In this document: piece by piece, positions 1 through 9,543 of the stretch
Numbering within the stretch: position 1 is the first letter of the stretch
Layout of the letters: each line of letters opens with the position of its first letter
Assembly: GCF_018130215.1 (NCBI RefSeq)
Contig: NZ_JAFCKQ010000005.1
Location: forward strand, 62,001 to 126,000
Reading direction: 5' to 3'
Source of the DNA: Bradyrhizobium jicamae
GTDB taxonomy: Bacteria; Pseudomonadota; Alphaproteobacteria; Rhizobiales; Xanthobacteraceae
Length of the DNA stretch: 64,000 nucleotides
Translations under genes and position numbers: made by a program
The notes under the pieces: generated by a model
What the model saw: the letters and a program-made list of their open reading frames with translations, nothing else
Database searches by the model: none
Told to the model about the DNA's origin: nothing

Positions 1-1665
1 AATGCGTTCGAGACCGGACGGATTCCGCAGGCCTGGATCCTGACCGGCGTGCGCGGGGTCGGCAAGACCACCACCGCCCGCATCCTTGCCCGTGCCCTCA
101 ACTACGAGAAGCCGGACGGCTCGGTGAAGGGGCCGACCATCCACATGCCCGACCTCGGCGTGCACTGCCAGGCGATCATGGAGAGCCGGCACATGGATGT
201 GCTGGAGATGGACGCGGCGTCCCACACCGGCGTCGACGATGTCCGCCAGATCAATGACAGCGTGCGCTATGCGCCGACCAGCGCCCGCTACAAGGTCTAC
301 ATCATCGACGAAGTCCACATGCTGTCGACCGCGGCCTTCAACGCGTTCCTGAAGACGCTGGAGGAGCCGCCGGAGCACGCCAAGTTCGTGTTCGCCACCA
401 CCGAGATCCGCAAGGTTCCGATCACGGTCCTGTCGCGCTGCCAGCGCTTCGACCTGCGCCGCGTGGAGGCCGACGTGCTGATGAATCACCTCGGCAATAT
501 CGCTGCGAAGGAGGGCGTCGAGGTCGAGCCGGAGGCGCTCGGCATCATCGCGCGGGCCGCCGAAGGCTCGGTGCGCGATTCGCTGTCGCTGTTCGACCAG
601 GCGATTGCGCACGCCGCGGGTCACGTGAAGGCCGATGCGGTCAGGCAGATGCTCGGCCTTGCCGACCGCACCCGCGTCATCGACCTCTTTGATTCGCTCG
701 CGCGCGGCGACATCGCCAGCGCCTTTGCCGAGTTCCGCGCACAATATGACGTCGGTGCCGATCCGGTCGTGGTGCTGTCTGACCTGGCCGAGTTCGTCAA
801 TTTCGTCACCCGCGTGAAGGCGGTCCCGGCGACCGCGGAGAATGTCGCGTTCGGCGAGACCGAGCGCGTGCGCGCGCGCGAATTCGCGGCGAAGCTGTCG
901 TTTCGCGTGCTGTCGCGGATGTGGCAGATGCTGTTCAAGGGCATCACCGAGGTGCAGATCGCGACACGGCCCGCGGCCGCCGCCGAGATGGTGCTGGTGC
1001 GGATCGCCTATGTCGCCGACCTGCCGACGCCGGACGAGGTGATCCGGATGATCGAGCAGAACGGCGGCGGCGCCGCGCCCGCGACGTCGGGCGCTTCATC
1101 GCCGTCGCGTAGCGCACCGGTATCGACGATGTCGACGATGCCGTCGGCGCCGCTTCGTGCCCCGCAGGGTGGGCCGCGCGCCGATCTCGCCGCGCGTCCG
1201 CAGATGGCCTCGCCGGCGGCCGATGCCGCGCCGTTGCTGCGGATCTCGAGCTTTCAGCAACTCATCGCGCTCGCCGGCGAGAAGCGCGACCTGATGACCA
1301 AGGGCGCACTGGAAACCGACGTGCGGCTGGTCCGCATCGAGGACGGCCAGCTCGAGATCGCGCTCGAGCCGAAGGCCTCGCGCGGCCTCGTCACCGATCT
1401 CTCGCGCAAGCTCGAGCTCTGGACCGGGCGGCGCTGGACCGTTGTGATCTCCAACGAGGCCGGCCAGCCGACGGTACGCGCGCAGAACGAACTGGCGCGC
1501 AACCAGCATCAACGCGCTGCCGAGTCCGACCCGCGCGTGCGGGAGGTGCTGGCCCGGTTTCCCGGCACGCGGGTGGTCGAGGTGCGCCGCCTGGCCGCCG
1601 AGCCGCCGGAAGCCGATGCCACCGGCGAAGACCCCATTGAAACTCCCGATAGCGACGACGATTGA
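1..1665 (+). CDS. dnaX: DNA polymerase III subunit gamma/tau, 5' partial
   Basis: Clamp-loader ATPase subunit of the replicative polymerase. The reading frame is already open at base 1, so the N-terminus lies outside the window. The visible part begins just before the Walker A loop (GVRGVGKTT, bases 46-72), then has the conserved block MDAASHTGVDD, the Walker B region YIIDEVHML and the SRCQRFDLRR sensor region. A proline/serine/alanine linker near bases 1080-1240 leads to a tau-like C-terminal domain. The usual four-cysteine zinc module between Walker A and the EMDAASHTG block keeps only one Cys (bases 166-168). It is followed at 21 bp by ybaB and then recR, the classic dnaX-ybaB-recR order. 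No programmed-frameshift site was identified. Confidence 0.97.
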   Translation, partial: NAFETGRIPQAWILTGVRGVGKTTTARILARALNYEKPDGSVKGPTIHMPDLGVHCQAIMESRHMDVLEMDAASHTGVDDVRQINDSVRYAPTSARYKVYIIDEVHMLSTAAFNAFLKTLEEPPEHAKFVFATTEIRKVPITVLSRCQRFDLRRVEADVLMNHLGNIAAKEGVEVEPEALGIIARAAEGSVRDSLSLFDQAIAHAAGHVKADAVRQMLGLADRTRVIDLFDSLARGDIASAFAEFRAQYDVGADPVVVLSDLAEFVNFVTRVKAVPATAENVAFGETERVRAREFAAKLSFRVLSRMWQMLFKGITEVQIATRPAAAAEMVLVRIAYVADLPTPDEVIRMIEQNGGGAAPATSGASSPSRSAPVSTMSTMPSAPLRAPQGGPRADLAARPQMASPAADAAPLLRISSFQQLIALAGEKRDLMTKGALETDVRLVRIEDGQLEIALEPKASRGLVTDLSRKLELWTGRRWTVVISNEAGQPTVRAQNELARNQHQRAAESDPRVREVLARFPGTRVVEVRRLAAEPPEADATGEDPIETPDSDDD

Positions 1666-1685
1666 TCTGATGACAGGATACACCC

Positions 1686-2006
1686 ATGGCTGATTTCCTT
1701 GGCATGATGAAACAGGCGGCACAGCTGCAATCCAAGATGCAGGCGATGCAGGAAGAACTCGGCAACGTCGAGGTCGAGGGCATTTCCGGCGGCGGCCTGG
1801 TCGCGGTGCGGATGACCGCGAAGATGGAAGTGAAAGGCATCACGATCGATCCGTCGCTGATGAAGCCGGAGGAGCGCGAGGTGCTCGAGGATCTGCTCGT
1901 CACCGCGCATGGCGACGCCCGCCGCAAGGCAGAGGCCGCGATGCAGGAGAAGATGGCGGCGCTGACCGGCGGCCTCGGCCTGCCGCCGGGACTTGGTCTG
2001 ACCTAA
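1686..2006 (+). CDS. ybaB: YbaB/EbfC family nucleoid-associated protein
   Basis: Small 106-aa DNA-binding protein of the YbaB/EbfC family, which acts as a dimer on the nucleoid. The N-terminus MADFLGMMKQAAQLQSKMQ is the family signature helix. It is followed by the GISGGGLV strand and a helical C-terminus ending in a Gly/Leu/Pro tail (GGLGLPPGLGLT). The length is typical. It sits between dnaX and recR, and its TAA stop directly abuts the recR ATG, so the two are cotranscribed and probably translationally coupled. Confidence 0.95.
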   Translation: MADFLGMMKQAAQLQSKMQAMQEELGNVEVEGISGGGLVAVRMTAKMEVKGITIDPSLMKPEEREVLEDLLVTAHGDARRKAEAAMQEKMAALTGGLGLPPGLGLT

Positions 2007-2612
2007 ATGGCTGCAAGCGTTGCCGGCCCCGAGATCGAACGCCTGATCCAGCTGCTGGCGCGGCTGCCGGGTCTCGGCCCGCGCTCGGCGCGGCGTGCGG
2101 CGCTGCACCTGATCAAGAAGCGCGAGGCACTGATGACGCCGTTGACCTCGGCGTTGCAGGTCGCGATCGACAAGATCCAGGTCTGCAAGACCTGCGGCAA
2201 TATCGATACGCAAAACCCTTGCACCGTGTGCACCGACCCGCGGCGCGATCCATCGATCATCGTCGTGGTCGCAGACGTCGCCGACCTCTGGGCGCTGGAA
2301 CGCGCCAATGCGACCAATGGCCGCTATCACGTGCTGGGTGCGACGCTGTCGCCGCTCGACGGTGTCGGCCCGCAGGACCTCACCATCGATCAACTGGTGG
2401 CGCGCGCGCATGCGAGCGAAGTCAGCGAGATCATCCTGGCGCTGAACGCCACGGTCGACGGCCAGACCACGGCGCATTACATCACCGACCTCTTGTCGGA
2501 GGCCAATGTGCGGGTAACGCGGCTGGCGCATGGCGTGCCCGTCGGCGGCGAGCTTGATTATCTCGATGAAGGTACGCTATCGGCTGCGATGCGGCAGCGG
2601 ACGCTGTTCTAG
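2007..2612 (+). CDS. recR: Recombination mediator RecR
   Basis: RecR acts with RecF/RecO to load RecA at gaps. The 201-aa protein has the family layout: an N-terminal helix-hairpin-helix ([16 protein letters not shown]), a C4 zinc finger with Cys at residues 60, 63, 72 and 75, then a Toprim domain ([12 protein letters not shown]) and the C-terminal [20 protein letters not shown] segment typical of RecR. The ATG follows the ybaB stop with no gap. Confidence 0.97.
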   Translation: MAASVAGPEIERLIQLLARLPGLGPRSARRAALHLIKKREALMTPLTSALQVAIDKIQVCKTCGNIDTQNPCTVCTDPRRDPSIIVVVADVADLWALERANATNGRYHVLGATLSPLDGVGPQDLTIDQLVARAHASEVSEIILALNATVDGQTTAHYITDLLSEANVRVTRLAHGVPVGGELDYLDEGTLSAAMRQRTLF

Positions 2613-2752
2613 CGCACGACCCGTGAGGCGGGATCGCAAGGCGGTCACCGCTGTTCAAAAAAAGATCGTGCCGAAACAACATGATAGGGAAGGATGACGC
2701 GGCCGGGGCGGTCATCCACGCAGCTCGCGAATCAGATACGGAATCACGCAAC

Positions 2753-3184
2753 ATGACCTCACACCGATTCGGCGTACGCTTCGGCTTCGCGATTTTGGGC
2801 CTTGCCGCGCTCGCCGCTTCATCTGCGATCGCGCAGCCGACCGAAGCGCCCTCCAAACCGGGCAAGCTGATCAATGCCGGTGACGTGCTCTCGGGGGAGC
2901 TCAGCACCCTGCGCGTGCGCGACGTCAAGAAGGGCGGCAAGCGCGTGGCGACCTATCAGATCACCAGCGAGCCGCGTCGCCTGCCGCCGCCGAACGGCCT
3001 CTGCAATCTCGAGACCGGCCCGGAAACCTTCCAGCTGGTTCCGACCAGCGAGGCCCAGGCTGCACAGCTTCGAAGCCTTGCCGGCAAGGAAATCTCGGTG
3101 AAGGTCGACGAAATCGCCTGTGCCCAGGACGCCGGCCAGATGAGCGAAGCCATCGTTACGAAGTGGAGCGTGGTTGCGAAGTAG
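2753..3184 (+). CDS. Small secreted protein of unknown function
   Basis: A 143-aa protein starting MTSHRFGVRFGF. It has a clear N-terminal signal peptide: a basic start, a hydrophobic core (FAILGLAALAASSAIA) and a likely cleavage after AIAQ. The mature part is about 115 residues, rich in short beta-like segments, with two cysteines (in GLCNLE and EIACAQ) that could form a disulfide. An in-frame upstream ATG at 2681 is open, but only the 2753 start puts the signal peptide at the N-terminus. I do not recognise the family. It converges on the AmpG-like gene. Confidence 0.75.
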   Translation: MTSHRFGVRFGFAILGLAALAASSAIAQPTEAPSKPGKLINAGDVLSGELSTLRVRDVKKGGKRVATYQITSEPRRLPPPNGLCNLETGPETFQLVPTSEAQAAQLRSLAGKEISVKVDEIACAQDAGQMSEAIVTKWSVVAK

Positions 3185-3202
3185 GGGTTGCTGGGGGCTT
3201 GC

Positions 3203-4579
3203 CTAAACCCGCACCGGCCCCAGTTCGTCAAAATGCCCGCGCCGTTGCAGCCAGGTCAGCAGGATCAGGCTCGGGATCGCGACCAGCACACAGATCACGA
3301 AGAACACCTGCCAGCCCACGGCCTTCGCCACATAGCCCGCGCCTGACGACAGATAGGTGCGGCCGACCGCGGCGAGCGCGGTCAGCAGCGCATATTGGGT
3401 CGCGGTGTGCAGCGGGTTGCGGCACAGCGCCGAGAGGTAGGCAACGAAGATCACGGTGCCGATGGCGCTGGTGAAGTTCTCGGCCGTGATGGCGAGCGCC
3501 AGCGCCCACTGGTTGATGCCGACATGGGCGAGCCAGGAGAACGAGAGGTTGGCGATAGCCTGCAATACGCCGCCGATCCAGAGGCTTGACGCAAGCGAGT
3601 AGCGCCGTGCGACGAAGCCGCCGGCAAAGCCGCCGATCAGGGTCGCGGCAAGGCCGACGCCCTTGACGATCGCCGCGTAGTCGACCTTGGAAAAGCCGAT
3701 GTCGATCACGAAGGGCGCGGTCATGGTGCCGGAAAACGCGTCGGTGAACTTGAACAGCACGACAAAGGCAAGCGCTGCGAACGCATCCTTGCGGCTTAGG
3801 AATTCGGAGAACGCGCCGAGGGCTGCGTGCAGCACGCGCTGGAGCGCAGTCTGCGCCTGCGTGGCTGCCTCGGCGCCGCTCGATTGCGCCGGCTCGGTCG
3901 CGGCAAGCGCAGTGATGGTGCCGATCAGGATCAGCGCCGCCATCACCACATAGCCCCACATCCAGGCCGACGGGCGTGCAAGCCCGGCGGATTCGAAGCC
4001 GCTGACGATGAACAGCGCGCCGGCAGTCGAGACCAGCATGCCGATCCGATAGGCCGCGACATAGGACGCCATGCCGGCGGCCTGCTCGCTTTCGGGCAGG
4101 CTCTCGACGCGGAAGGCGTCGACCACGATGTCCTGCGTCGACGACGTCGTCGCAACCAGCAGCGCGGCAAGGGCGGCGAAGGCGGGCGAGCGCGCCGGAT
4201 CGGCCATCGCCAGCACCAGGATCGCGGCGATCAGGAGAAGCTGCGAGAACAGCAGCCAGCCGCGGCGGCGTCCGAAGATGTGCGTGAACAGCGGCACATG
4301 CAGCGCGTCGACCAGCGGTGCCCAGAGGAACTTCAGCGTATAGGGCGTGCCGACCAGCGCGAGCAATCCGATCGCGCCGAGGTCGACCCCGGACTCCCGC
4401 ATCCAGATCTGCAAGGTCGAGCCCGACAGCGCCAGCGGCAGGCCCGAGGAGAAGCCCAGCAGCAGCACGATCAGCACGCGCGGCTGCAGGTACACCGCCA
4501 GGCTGTCGCGCCAGGAGATGGCTGATGGCGTTGGGGCCGGTTTGGCAGACCCGTCTGATGTCGCGTCAGGTGCGGTCAT
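3203..4579 (-). CDS. ampG: AmpG-like MFS permease
   Basis: Inner-membrane permease of the major facilitator superfamily, AmpG group, which in enterobacteria imports anhydromuropeptides for cell-wall recycling. The 458-aa protein has the AmpG N-terminal pattern: LLLGFSSGLPLALSG, then LQIWMRESGVDLGAIG and the KFLWAPLVD motif, followed by RRRGWLL between helices. At least 12 hydrophobic segments are visible. Substrate specificity is inferred from family resemblance only, and other AmpG-like MFS proteins with unknown substrates exist. The gene stands alone between a convergent secreted-protein gene and rmuC. Confidence 0.8.
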   Translation of the reverse strand: MTAPDATSDGSAKPAPTPSAISWRDSLAVYLQPRVLIVLLLGFSSGLPLALSGSTLQIWMRESGVDLGAIGLLALVGTPYTLKFLWAPLVDALHVPLFTHIFGRRRGWLLFSQLLLIAAILVLAMADPARSPAFAALAALLVATTSSTQDIVVDAFRVESLPESEQAAGMASYVAAYRIGMLVSTAGALFIVSGFESAGLARPSAWMWGYVVMAALILIGTITALAATEPAQSSGAEAATQAQTALQRVLHAALGAFSEFLSRKDAFAALAFVVLFKFTDAFSGTMTAPFVIDIGFSKVDYAAIVKGVGLAATLIGGFAGGFVARRYSLASSLWIGGVLQAIANLSFSWLAHVGINQWALALAITAENFTSAIGTVIFVAYLSALCRNPLHTATQYALLTALAAVGRTYLSSGAGYVAKAVGWQVFFVICVLVAIPSLILLTWLQRRGHFDELGPVRV

Positions 4580-4614
4580 AGGCAGTTGGTAGCAGATTCG
4601 GCCGCAAAAGGCTG

Positions 4615-4635
4615 TCGCCCGGTCAAGCCGGGCGA
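4615..4635 (-). terminator. Hairpin downstream of rmuC
   Basis: Perfect 8-bp stem (TCGCCCGG and CCGGGCGA) with a 5-nt loop, 30 nt past the rmuC stop. On the minus strand it is followed by CAGCCTTTTGC, so it has only a weak, displaced T run. It may be a terminator or one of the short GC-rich hairpins repeated in these genomes. Confidence 0.4.
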
Positions 4636-4664
4636 TGACACCAATTAAGGGGCGCCGCCAAACA

Positions 4665-5873
4665 CTACTCCCCCGCCTGCAGCTTGCGCGGGGCAGGGAA
4701 CAGTTCCGGTGTCGCGCTCTTGACGAAGCGGGGGACTTCGATCGGGGTCTCGGATTTGCTGAAATCGAGCTCCTCGATGCGGCCGGCGCGCTTTTCGATC
4801 TTGTCGGCGGAGATCAGGATCTGCCTGACGTCCTCGTTCACCTGGCCGAAATGGTTTTGCAGCTTGAGCACGCGCTCGCGCAGGCGTCCGAGGTCGTCGC
4901 CGAGATGCATCACCTCGTTGCGGATCTGGTCGGCGGCGTCACGGATGCGGGCATCCTTCAGGATCTGCTGCATCACCTGTATCGCGAGCATCAGCAGCGA
5001 CGGCGACACCAGCACGACGCGGGCGCGATACGCCTTCTGGATCACGTCGTCGAACCCGTCATGGATCTCCGCATAAACCGATTCCGACGGCACGAACATC
5101 AGTGCAGTATCCTGCGTCTCGCCGGGGATCAGATATTTTTCCGCGATGTCGCTGACGTGTTTCAGGACATCGGCCCGCAGCCGCTGGCTGGCGAACCGGC
5201 GCTCCTCGTCGCTGCGCGCATCGTGCAGCGCGGTCATCGCTTCGAGCGGAAACTTGGCGTCGATGCATAGCGGGCGCTGGTCGGGCAGGAACACCACGCA
5301 ATCCGGCCGCTTGCCCGTGGTGAGCGTGTGCTGAAACTCGTAGGAGCCCTTCGGCATGCCGTCCTGGACGATCGCTTCCATCCGCGCCTGGCCGAACGCG
5401 CCGCGCGACTGCTTGTTGGCGAGCACGTCGCGCAAGGTCGTCACCTGGGTCGTCAGCTCGTTCAGATTCTTGTGCGCATGGTCGATGATGCCGAGTCGCT
5501 CGTGCAGGACGCGCAGCGAATCCATCGTGTTGCGCGTCGATTGTTCCATCGACTGGCCGACCCGGTGAGTGACCGAATCGAGCCGCTCGTTGACGGCGCG
5601 CGCCATCTCGGCCTGGCGACCGGCCAGCGCCTGTGCCATGGCATCGACCCGCCCGGAGGACTCGCTCTGGGCGCGCAGCATGTCGGCGAGCCGATCCTCG
5701 AGCTCGTCGTCACGGATGGTTTGTGCCATCGCAAGTTCCGCCCCGCGTCGGCTCGCGCGCGCGATCACCACGGCGATTGTCAAGAGCAGGACCAGCGCCA
5801 GCCCGGCAAGGCCGATCAGGGCATCGGAGACACGGATCGGCAGGTCGCCGATGATCAGGAGGATGTCGTTCAT
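4665..5873 (-). CDS. rmuC: RmuC family DNA recombination protein
   Basis: RmuC-type protein, linked in E. coli to limiting inversions and rearrangements at short repeats, with a predicted nuclease-fold core. The 402-aa product starts MNDILLIIGDLPIRVSDALIG and has one N-terminal membrane segment (LIGLAGLALVLLLTIAVVI). A long coiled coil (about residues 40-150) follows, then the RmuC core with GSYEFQHTL, CVVFLPDQRPLCIDAKFPLEA and ALMFVPSESVYAEIHD. An in-frame upstream ATG at 6026 would add 51 residues without RmuC-like character. It is transcribed divergently from def, with a CtrA box in the shared intergenic region. Confidence 0.9.
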   Translation of the reverse strand: MNDILLIIGDLPIRVSDALIGLAGLALVLLLTIAVVIARASRRGAELAMAQTIRDDELEDRLADMLRAQSESSGRVDAMAQALAGRQAEMARAVNERLDSVTHRVGQSMEQSTRNTMDSLRVLHERLGIIDHAHKNLNELTTQVTTLRDVLANKQSRGAFGQARMEAIVQDGMPKGSYEFQHTLTTGKRPDCVVFLPDQRPLCIDAKFPLEAMTALHDARSDEERRFASQRLRADVLKHVSDIAEKYLIPGETQDTALMFVPSESVYAEIHDGFDDVIQKAYRARVVLVSPSLLMLAIQVMQQILKDARIRDAADQIRNEVMHLGDDLGRLRERVLKLQNHFGQVNEDVRQILISADKIEKRAGRIEELDFSKSETPIEVPRFVKSATPELFPAPRKLQAGE

Positions 5874-5977
5874 GCCGGCCGTTGTAGCCGATTCGCCCGT
5901 GAAGGCGAACGAAGAGGGAACAATTGTGGTGAATGAGCCGTTAGTTTTCGTGGTTAACGTAGTCTGAAGAAACGTGG

Positions 5978-5993
5978 TTAAGGCTGCCTTAAC
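5978..5993 (+). promoter_or_regulatory. CtrA-type box TTAA-N7-TTAAC between rmuC and def
   Basis: TTAAGGCTGCCTTAAC matches the full CtrA consensus TTAA-N7-TTAAC and is nearly palindromic. It lies about 50 bp upstream of the def ATG and about 105 bp upstream of the divergent rmuC ATG. A second copy of the local sequence GTGGTTAA occurs about 25 bp upstream, giving an extra half-site. The match is seen in the sequence. Binding by the cell-cycle regulator CtrA is inferred. Confidence 0.6.
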
Positions 5994-6043
5994 CGGTTCC
6001 GGAGCGCATTGACCCCTGCAGGTCATCAGCTTAAATCGCGCGC

Positions 6044-6571
6044 ATGGCCATCAGAGAGATCATCATCCTGCCGGACAAGCAGTTGCGGCTGGTGTCAAAG
6101 CCTGTCGAGAAGGTGACGCCGGAGATCCGCAAGCTCGCCGACGACATGTTCGAGACCATGTATGACGCCCCCGGCATCGGGCTGGCGGCGATCCAGATCG
6201 CGCAGCCCCTGCGCCTGATCACGATGGATCTCGCCAAGCGCGACGAGAACGGCGAGACCACGCCGCAGCCGCGCGTGTTCATCAATCCCGAGGTTCTCTC
6301 TCATTCGGAAGAGCTCTCCGTTTACGAGGAGGGCTGCCTCTCGATTCCCGAGTATTATGAGGAGGTCGAGCGTCCGGCGCGGGTGCGCGTGCGCTATCTC
6401 GACCTCGATGGCAAGATGCATGAGGAGGACGCGGAGGGGCTTTACGCGACCTGCATCCAGCATGAAATCGACCACCTCAACGGCGTGCTCTTCGTTGACT
6501 ATCTGTCAAAGCTGAAGCGCGACCGGGTACTCAAGAAGTTCACCAAGGCCGCCAAGCGCGCGGAAGAGTAA
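6044..6571 (+). CDS. def: Peptide deformylase
   Basis: Removes the formyl group from the N-terminal methionine of nascent proteins; a metal-dependent hydrolase. The 175-aa protein has all three motifs: GIGLAAIQ (residues 44-51), EGCLS (metal ligand Cys98) and QHEIDHLNG (ligands His140 and His144, catalytic Glu141). It is followed 49 bp later by fmt, which adds the formyl group to initiator Met-tRNA, and then truA, a common operon order. A CtrA-type box lies upstream. Confidence 0.98.
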   Translation: MAIREIIILPDKQLRLVSKPVEKVTPEIRKLADDMFETMYDAPGIGLAAIQIAQPLRLITMDLAKRDENGETTPQPRVFINPEVLSHSEELSVYEEGCLSIPEYYEEVERPARVRVRYLDLDGKMHEEDAEGLYATCIQHEIDHLNGVLFVDYLSKLKRDRVLKKFTKAAKRAEE

Positions 6572-6620
6572 GCCGCGCCGCGCTTCCCGCGCGCGAGAGA
6601 AATTCTGCCGAGACAATCGC

Positions 6621-7556
6621 ATGCCTCTCCGCCTGATCTTCATGGGCACGCCCGATTTCGCGGTGCCGACCCTGCTGGAACTCGCAGCCCACGGCCATGA
6701 GGTCGCCGCCGTCTACACCCGCGCGCCGAAGCCGGGCGGGCGCCGCGGCCTGCAGTTGCAGCCGACGCCGGTGGAGAACGAGGCGCGGCGGCTCGGCATT
6801 CCCGTGCTGACGCCGAAGACCCTGAAGACGCCGGAGGCACAGGAAGAATTCCGCGCCCTCGATGCGGATGCGGCGGTCGTCGTCGCCTATGGCATGATCC
6901 TGCCGCAGGCCATTCTCGATGCGCCCAGGTACGGTTGCTTCAACCTGCACGCCTCGTTGCTGCCGCGCTGGCGCGGCGCCGCGCCGATCAACCGCGCCAT
7001 CATGGCAGGCGATGCCGAGAGCGGCGTGATGGTGATGAAGATGGATGTCGGGCTGGACACCGGCGACGTCGCGATGGCCGAGCGGCTTCCGATCTCCGAC
7101 AGCATGACGGCGTCCGACCTGCATGACGCGCTGGCGCCGCTCGGTGCGGATCTGATGGTGCGCGCGATGGGCGGGCTGGAACGCGGCGGCCTGCAGCTCA
7201 AGAAGCAGAGCGAGGACGGCGTCACCTACGCCGCCAAGATCGAGAAGGCCGAGGCGCGGATTGATTGGGGCAAGCCTGCGCATGCGGTGCTGCGGCACAT
7301 TCACGGCCTGTCGCCGTTTCCAGGCGCCTGGTGCGAGCTGCCGGGCGAAGGTGAGCCGGCGCGCCTGAAGATTCTGCGCTGCGAGCTGGCTCGGGGAACG
7401 GGAGCACCGGGCGACGTGCTCGACGGCAATCTTGCGATTGCCTGCGGCGACGGCGCAATCCGCATTCTCGAACTGCAGCGCGCCGGCAAGGCGCCGATGA
7501 AGGCATCCGACTTCCTCCGCGGCGCGCCGCTGACGCCGCCCGTCCGGCTTGGCTGA
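6621..7556 (+). CDS. fmt: Methionyl-tRNA formyltransferase
   Basis: Transfers a formyl group from 10-formyl-tetrahydrofolate to initiator Met-tRNA. The 311-aa protein shows the N-terminal formyltransferase fold ([15 protein letters not shown]), the catalytic region [21 protein letters not shown] with its Asn-His pair, and the [11 protein letters not shown] loop carrying the catalytic Asp. A C-terminal OB-like tRNA-binding domain follows. Its TGA overlaps the truA ATG by one base, indicating translational coupling. Confidence 0.98.
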   Translation: MPLRLIFMGTPDFAVPTLLELAAHGHEVAAVYTRAPKPGGRRGLQLQPTPVENEARRLGIPVLTPKTLKTPEAQEEFRALDADAAVVVAYGMILPQAILDAPRYGCFNLHASLLPRWRGAAPINRAIMAGDAESGVMVMKMDVGLDTGDVAMAERLPISDSMTASDLHDALAPLGADLMVRAMGGLERGGLQLKKQSEDGVTYAAKIEKAEARIDWGKPAHAVLRHIHGLSPFPGAWCELPGEGEPARLKILRCELARGTGAPGDVLDGNLAIACGDGAIRILELQRAGKAPMKASDFLRGAPLTPPVRLG

Positions 7557-8293
7557 TGCCCCGCTACAAGCTCACCATCGAATATGACGGCACGCCGTTC
7601 TCGGGCTGGCAGATCCAGGACACGGCGCCGACCGTGCAGGGCGCGCTGGAAGCTGCGGTGAAGGCGATCTGCGGCGAGGATGTCCGCGTCCATGGCGCGG
7701 GACGTACCGACGCGGGCGTGCATGCGCGCGGCCAGGTTGCGCATTGTGACATCGCAAAGACGTTTCCGCGAGGACGCCTGCGTGATGGGCTGAACGCGCA
7801 TCTGCGCCCGCATCCCATTGCCGTGCACGCGGCCGATATCGTGGCCGATGATTTCGAGGCACGGTTCTCGGCGATCAAGCGGCACTATCTCTATCGCATC
7901 GTCAACACCCGCGCGAACCTCGCGCTCGATATCGGACGCGTCTGGCGCGTGCCGCGTGCGCTCGATGCTGATGCGATGCACGCCGCCGCGCAGCGGCTGC
8001 TCGGCAAGCATGATTTCACCACCTTCCGCGACACCGAGTGCCAGGCCAAATCGCCGGAGAAGACGCTCGACCAGCTCGATGTCACGCGCGACGGCGACGC
8101 CGTGAACATCGTCACCTCGGCGCGCTCGTTCCTGCACAGCCAGGTGCGTTCGATGGTGGGATCGCTGGTGTGGGTCGGCGAGGGACGCTGGAGCGCCGAT
8201 GATCTTGCCGCTGCACTCGCCGCCCGCAACCGCGCCGCCTGCGGCCCGGTCGCGCCGCCGGACGGGCTCTATCTGATGCGGGTGGATTACTAG
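7556..8293 (+). CDS. truA: tRNA pseudouridine synthase A
   Basis: Makes pseudouridine at positions 38-40 of the tRNA anticodon stem-loop. The 245-aa protein begins [18 protein letters not shown] and carries the catalytic Asp52 in [15 protein letters not shown]. The later motifs FTTFRDTEC and [20 protein letters not shown] are typical of TruA. It is the last gene of the def-fmt-truA group, and a hairpin with a T tract follows the stop. Confidence 0.97.
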   Translation: MPRYKLTIEYDGTPFSGWQIQDTAPTVQGALEAAVKAICGEDVRVHGAGRTDAGVHARGQVAHCDIAKTFPRGRLRDGLNAHLRPHPIAVHAADIVADDFEARFSAIKRHYLYRIVNTRANLALDIGRVWRVPRALDADAMHAAAQRLLGKHDFTTFRDTECQAKSPEKTLDQLDVTRDGDAVNIVTSARSFLHSQVRSMVGSLVWVGEGRWSADDLAAALAARNRAACGPVAPPDGLYLMRVDY

Positions 8294-8304
8294 ACTAGAG
8301 GCCC

Positions 8305-8332
8305 CAACCCCTACTGTGCATGGGGTTGTTTT
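8305..8332 (+). terminator. Rho-independent terminator after truA
   Basis: Stem CAACCCC/GGGGTTG (7 bp) with a 10-nt loop, followed directly by TTTTC. It starts 12 nt after the truA stop and lies between the convergent truA and dapE genes. Confidence 0.6.
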
Positions 8333-8359
8333 CGAGTTTTGTCGAGCCGGGCGGCCGAA

Positions 8360-9526
8360 TTACGCAAAATATCTGTCCAGCACGCCGCGATAGACCCGCG
8401 TCAGCTTCTCGAGATCGGATACCGGGGTGCGCTCGTCGATCTGGTGCATGGTCTGGCCGACCAGGCCGAATTCGATCACCGGGCAGTAGCTCGAGATGAA
8501 GCGCGCGTCCGAGGTGCCGCCCGAGGTGGAGAGCTCCGGCTTGCGGCCGGTGACCTCCTCGATCGCCGCGACGGCAAGGTCGGTGAACGGTCCGGGCTTG
8601 GTGACGAACACGTTGGAGTTCGACGGCAGCCAGTCGATATGGGCGCGGACGCGGTTCCCGCAGGCTTTTTCGAGCCGCGCGTCGACCAGCTCGCGCAAGC
8701 TCTGCTGCGTGTGGTTGTCGTTGTAGCGGATGTTGAATTTCGCGCGCGCCTGGCCCGGGATCACGTTGCCGGCAGCATTGCCGACGTCGACCGAGGTGAA
8801 CTCGAGGTTCGATGCCTGGAATTGCGCGCTGCCGTGATCGAGCGGCTCGTCGCTCAGGGCCACGATCAGCCGCGAAATGTCCGGAACCGGATTGGAGGCG
8901 CGGTGCGGATAGGCGACATGGCCCTGCACGCCGTCGACGACGAGCGTGCCGGATTGCGAGCCGCGCCGGCCGATCTTGATCATGTCGCCGAGCACCTCGA
9001 CGTTCGAAGGCTCGCCGAGCACGCAATGGTCGAATTTTTCACCGCGCTCGGTGCACCATTTCAAGAGCTTGATGGTGCCGTTGATCGAGACGTCTTCCTC
9101 GTCGCCGGTGATCAGAAAGGAGATCGATCCCTTGCCGTTGTCTTGCGGCCTGCCGCCATGGTCCTTCAGATATTGCAGCACCGCAGCGACGCTGCAGGCG
9201 ATGCCGCCCTTCATGTCGACCGCGCCTCGGCCATAGAGATAGCCGTCCTTCACCTCGCCCGAGAAGGCGCCGATTGTCCAGGCGGCCTCGTCGCCGGGTG
9301 GCACGACGTCGGTATGGCCGGCAAAGGTGATGTGCGGCGCCTGGCTGCCGATCCGGGCATAGAGATTGTCGATGTCGGCCGTGCCGGGCTCGGAGAAGGT
9401 CACGCGATGCACGTCGAAGCCGGCACCCTTCAGCAGATGCTCGAGAACGCCGAGCGCGCCGGCATCCGCGGGCGTTACCGACGGGCAGCGGACCAGATCG
9501 CGGGTGATCGAAACGGCATCAGTCAT
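8360..9526 (-). CDS. dapE: Succinyl-diaminopimelate desuccinylase
   Basis: Hydrolyses N-succinyl-LL-diaminopimelate in the lysine and peptidoglycan precursor pathway; an M20-family di-zinc enzyme. The 388-aa protein has [12 protein letters not shown] (first His ligand), [12 protein letters not shown] (bridging Asp), [14 protein letters not shown] (catalytic Glu-Glu pair), [12 protein letters not shown] and the C-terminal GGTSDARF with HQIDER. dapD, the enzyme two steps earlier, lies two genes upstream on the same strand, with a DUF805 membrane gene in between. Confidence 0.96.
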   Translation of the reverse strand: MTDAVSITRDLVRCPSVTPADAGALGVLEHLLKGAGFDVHRVTFSEPGTADIDNLYARIGSQAPHITFAGHTDVVPPGDEAAWTIGAFSGEVKDGYLYGRGAVDMKGGIACSVAAVLQYLKDHGGRPQDNGKGSISFLITGDEEDVSINGTIKLLKWCTERGEKFDHCVLGEPSNVEVLGDMIKIGRRGSQSGTLVVDGVQGHVAYPHRASNPVPDISRLIVALSDEPLDHGSAQFQASNLEFTSVDVGNAAGNVIPGQARAKFNIRYNDNHTQQSLRELVDARLEKACGNRVRAHIDWLPSNSNVFVTKPGPFTDLAVAAIEEVTGRKPELSTSGGTSDARFISSYCPVIEFGLVGQTMHQIDERTPVSDLEKLTRVYRGVLDRYFA

Positions 9527-9543
9527 GCCGTCCGCTTATCACG

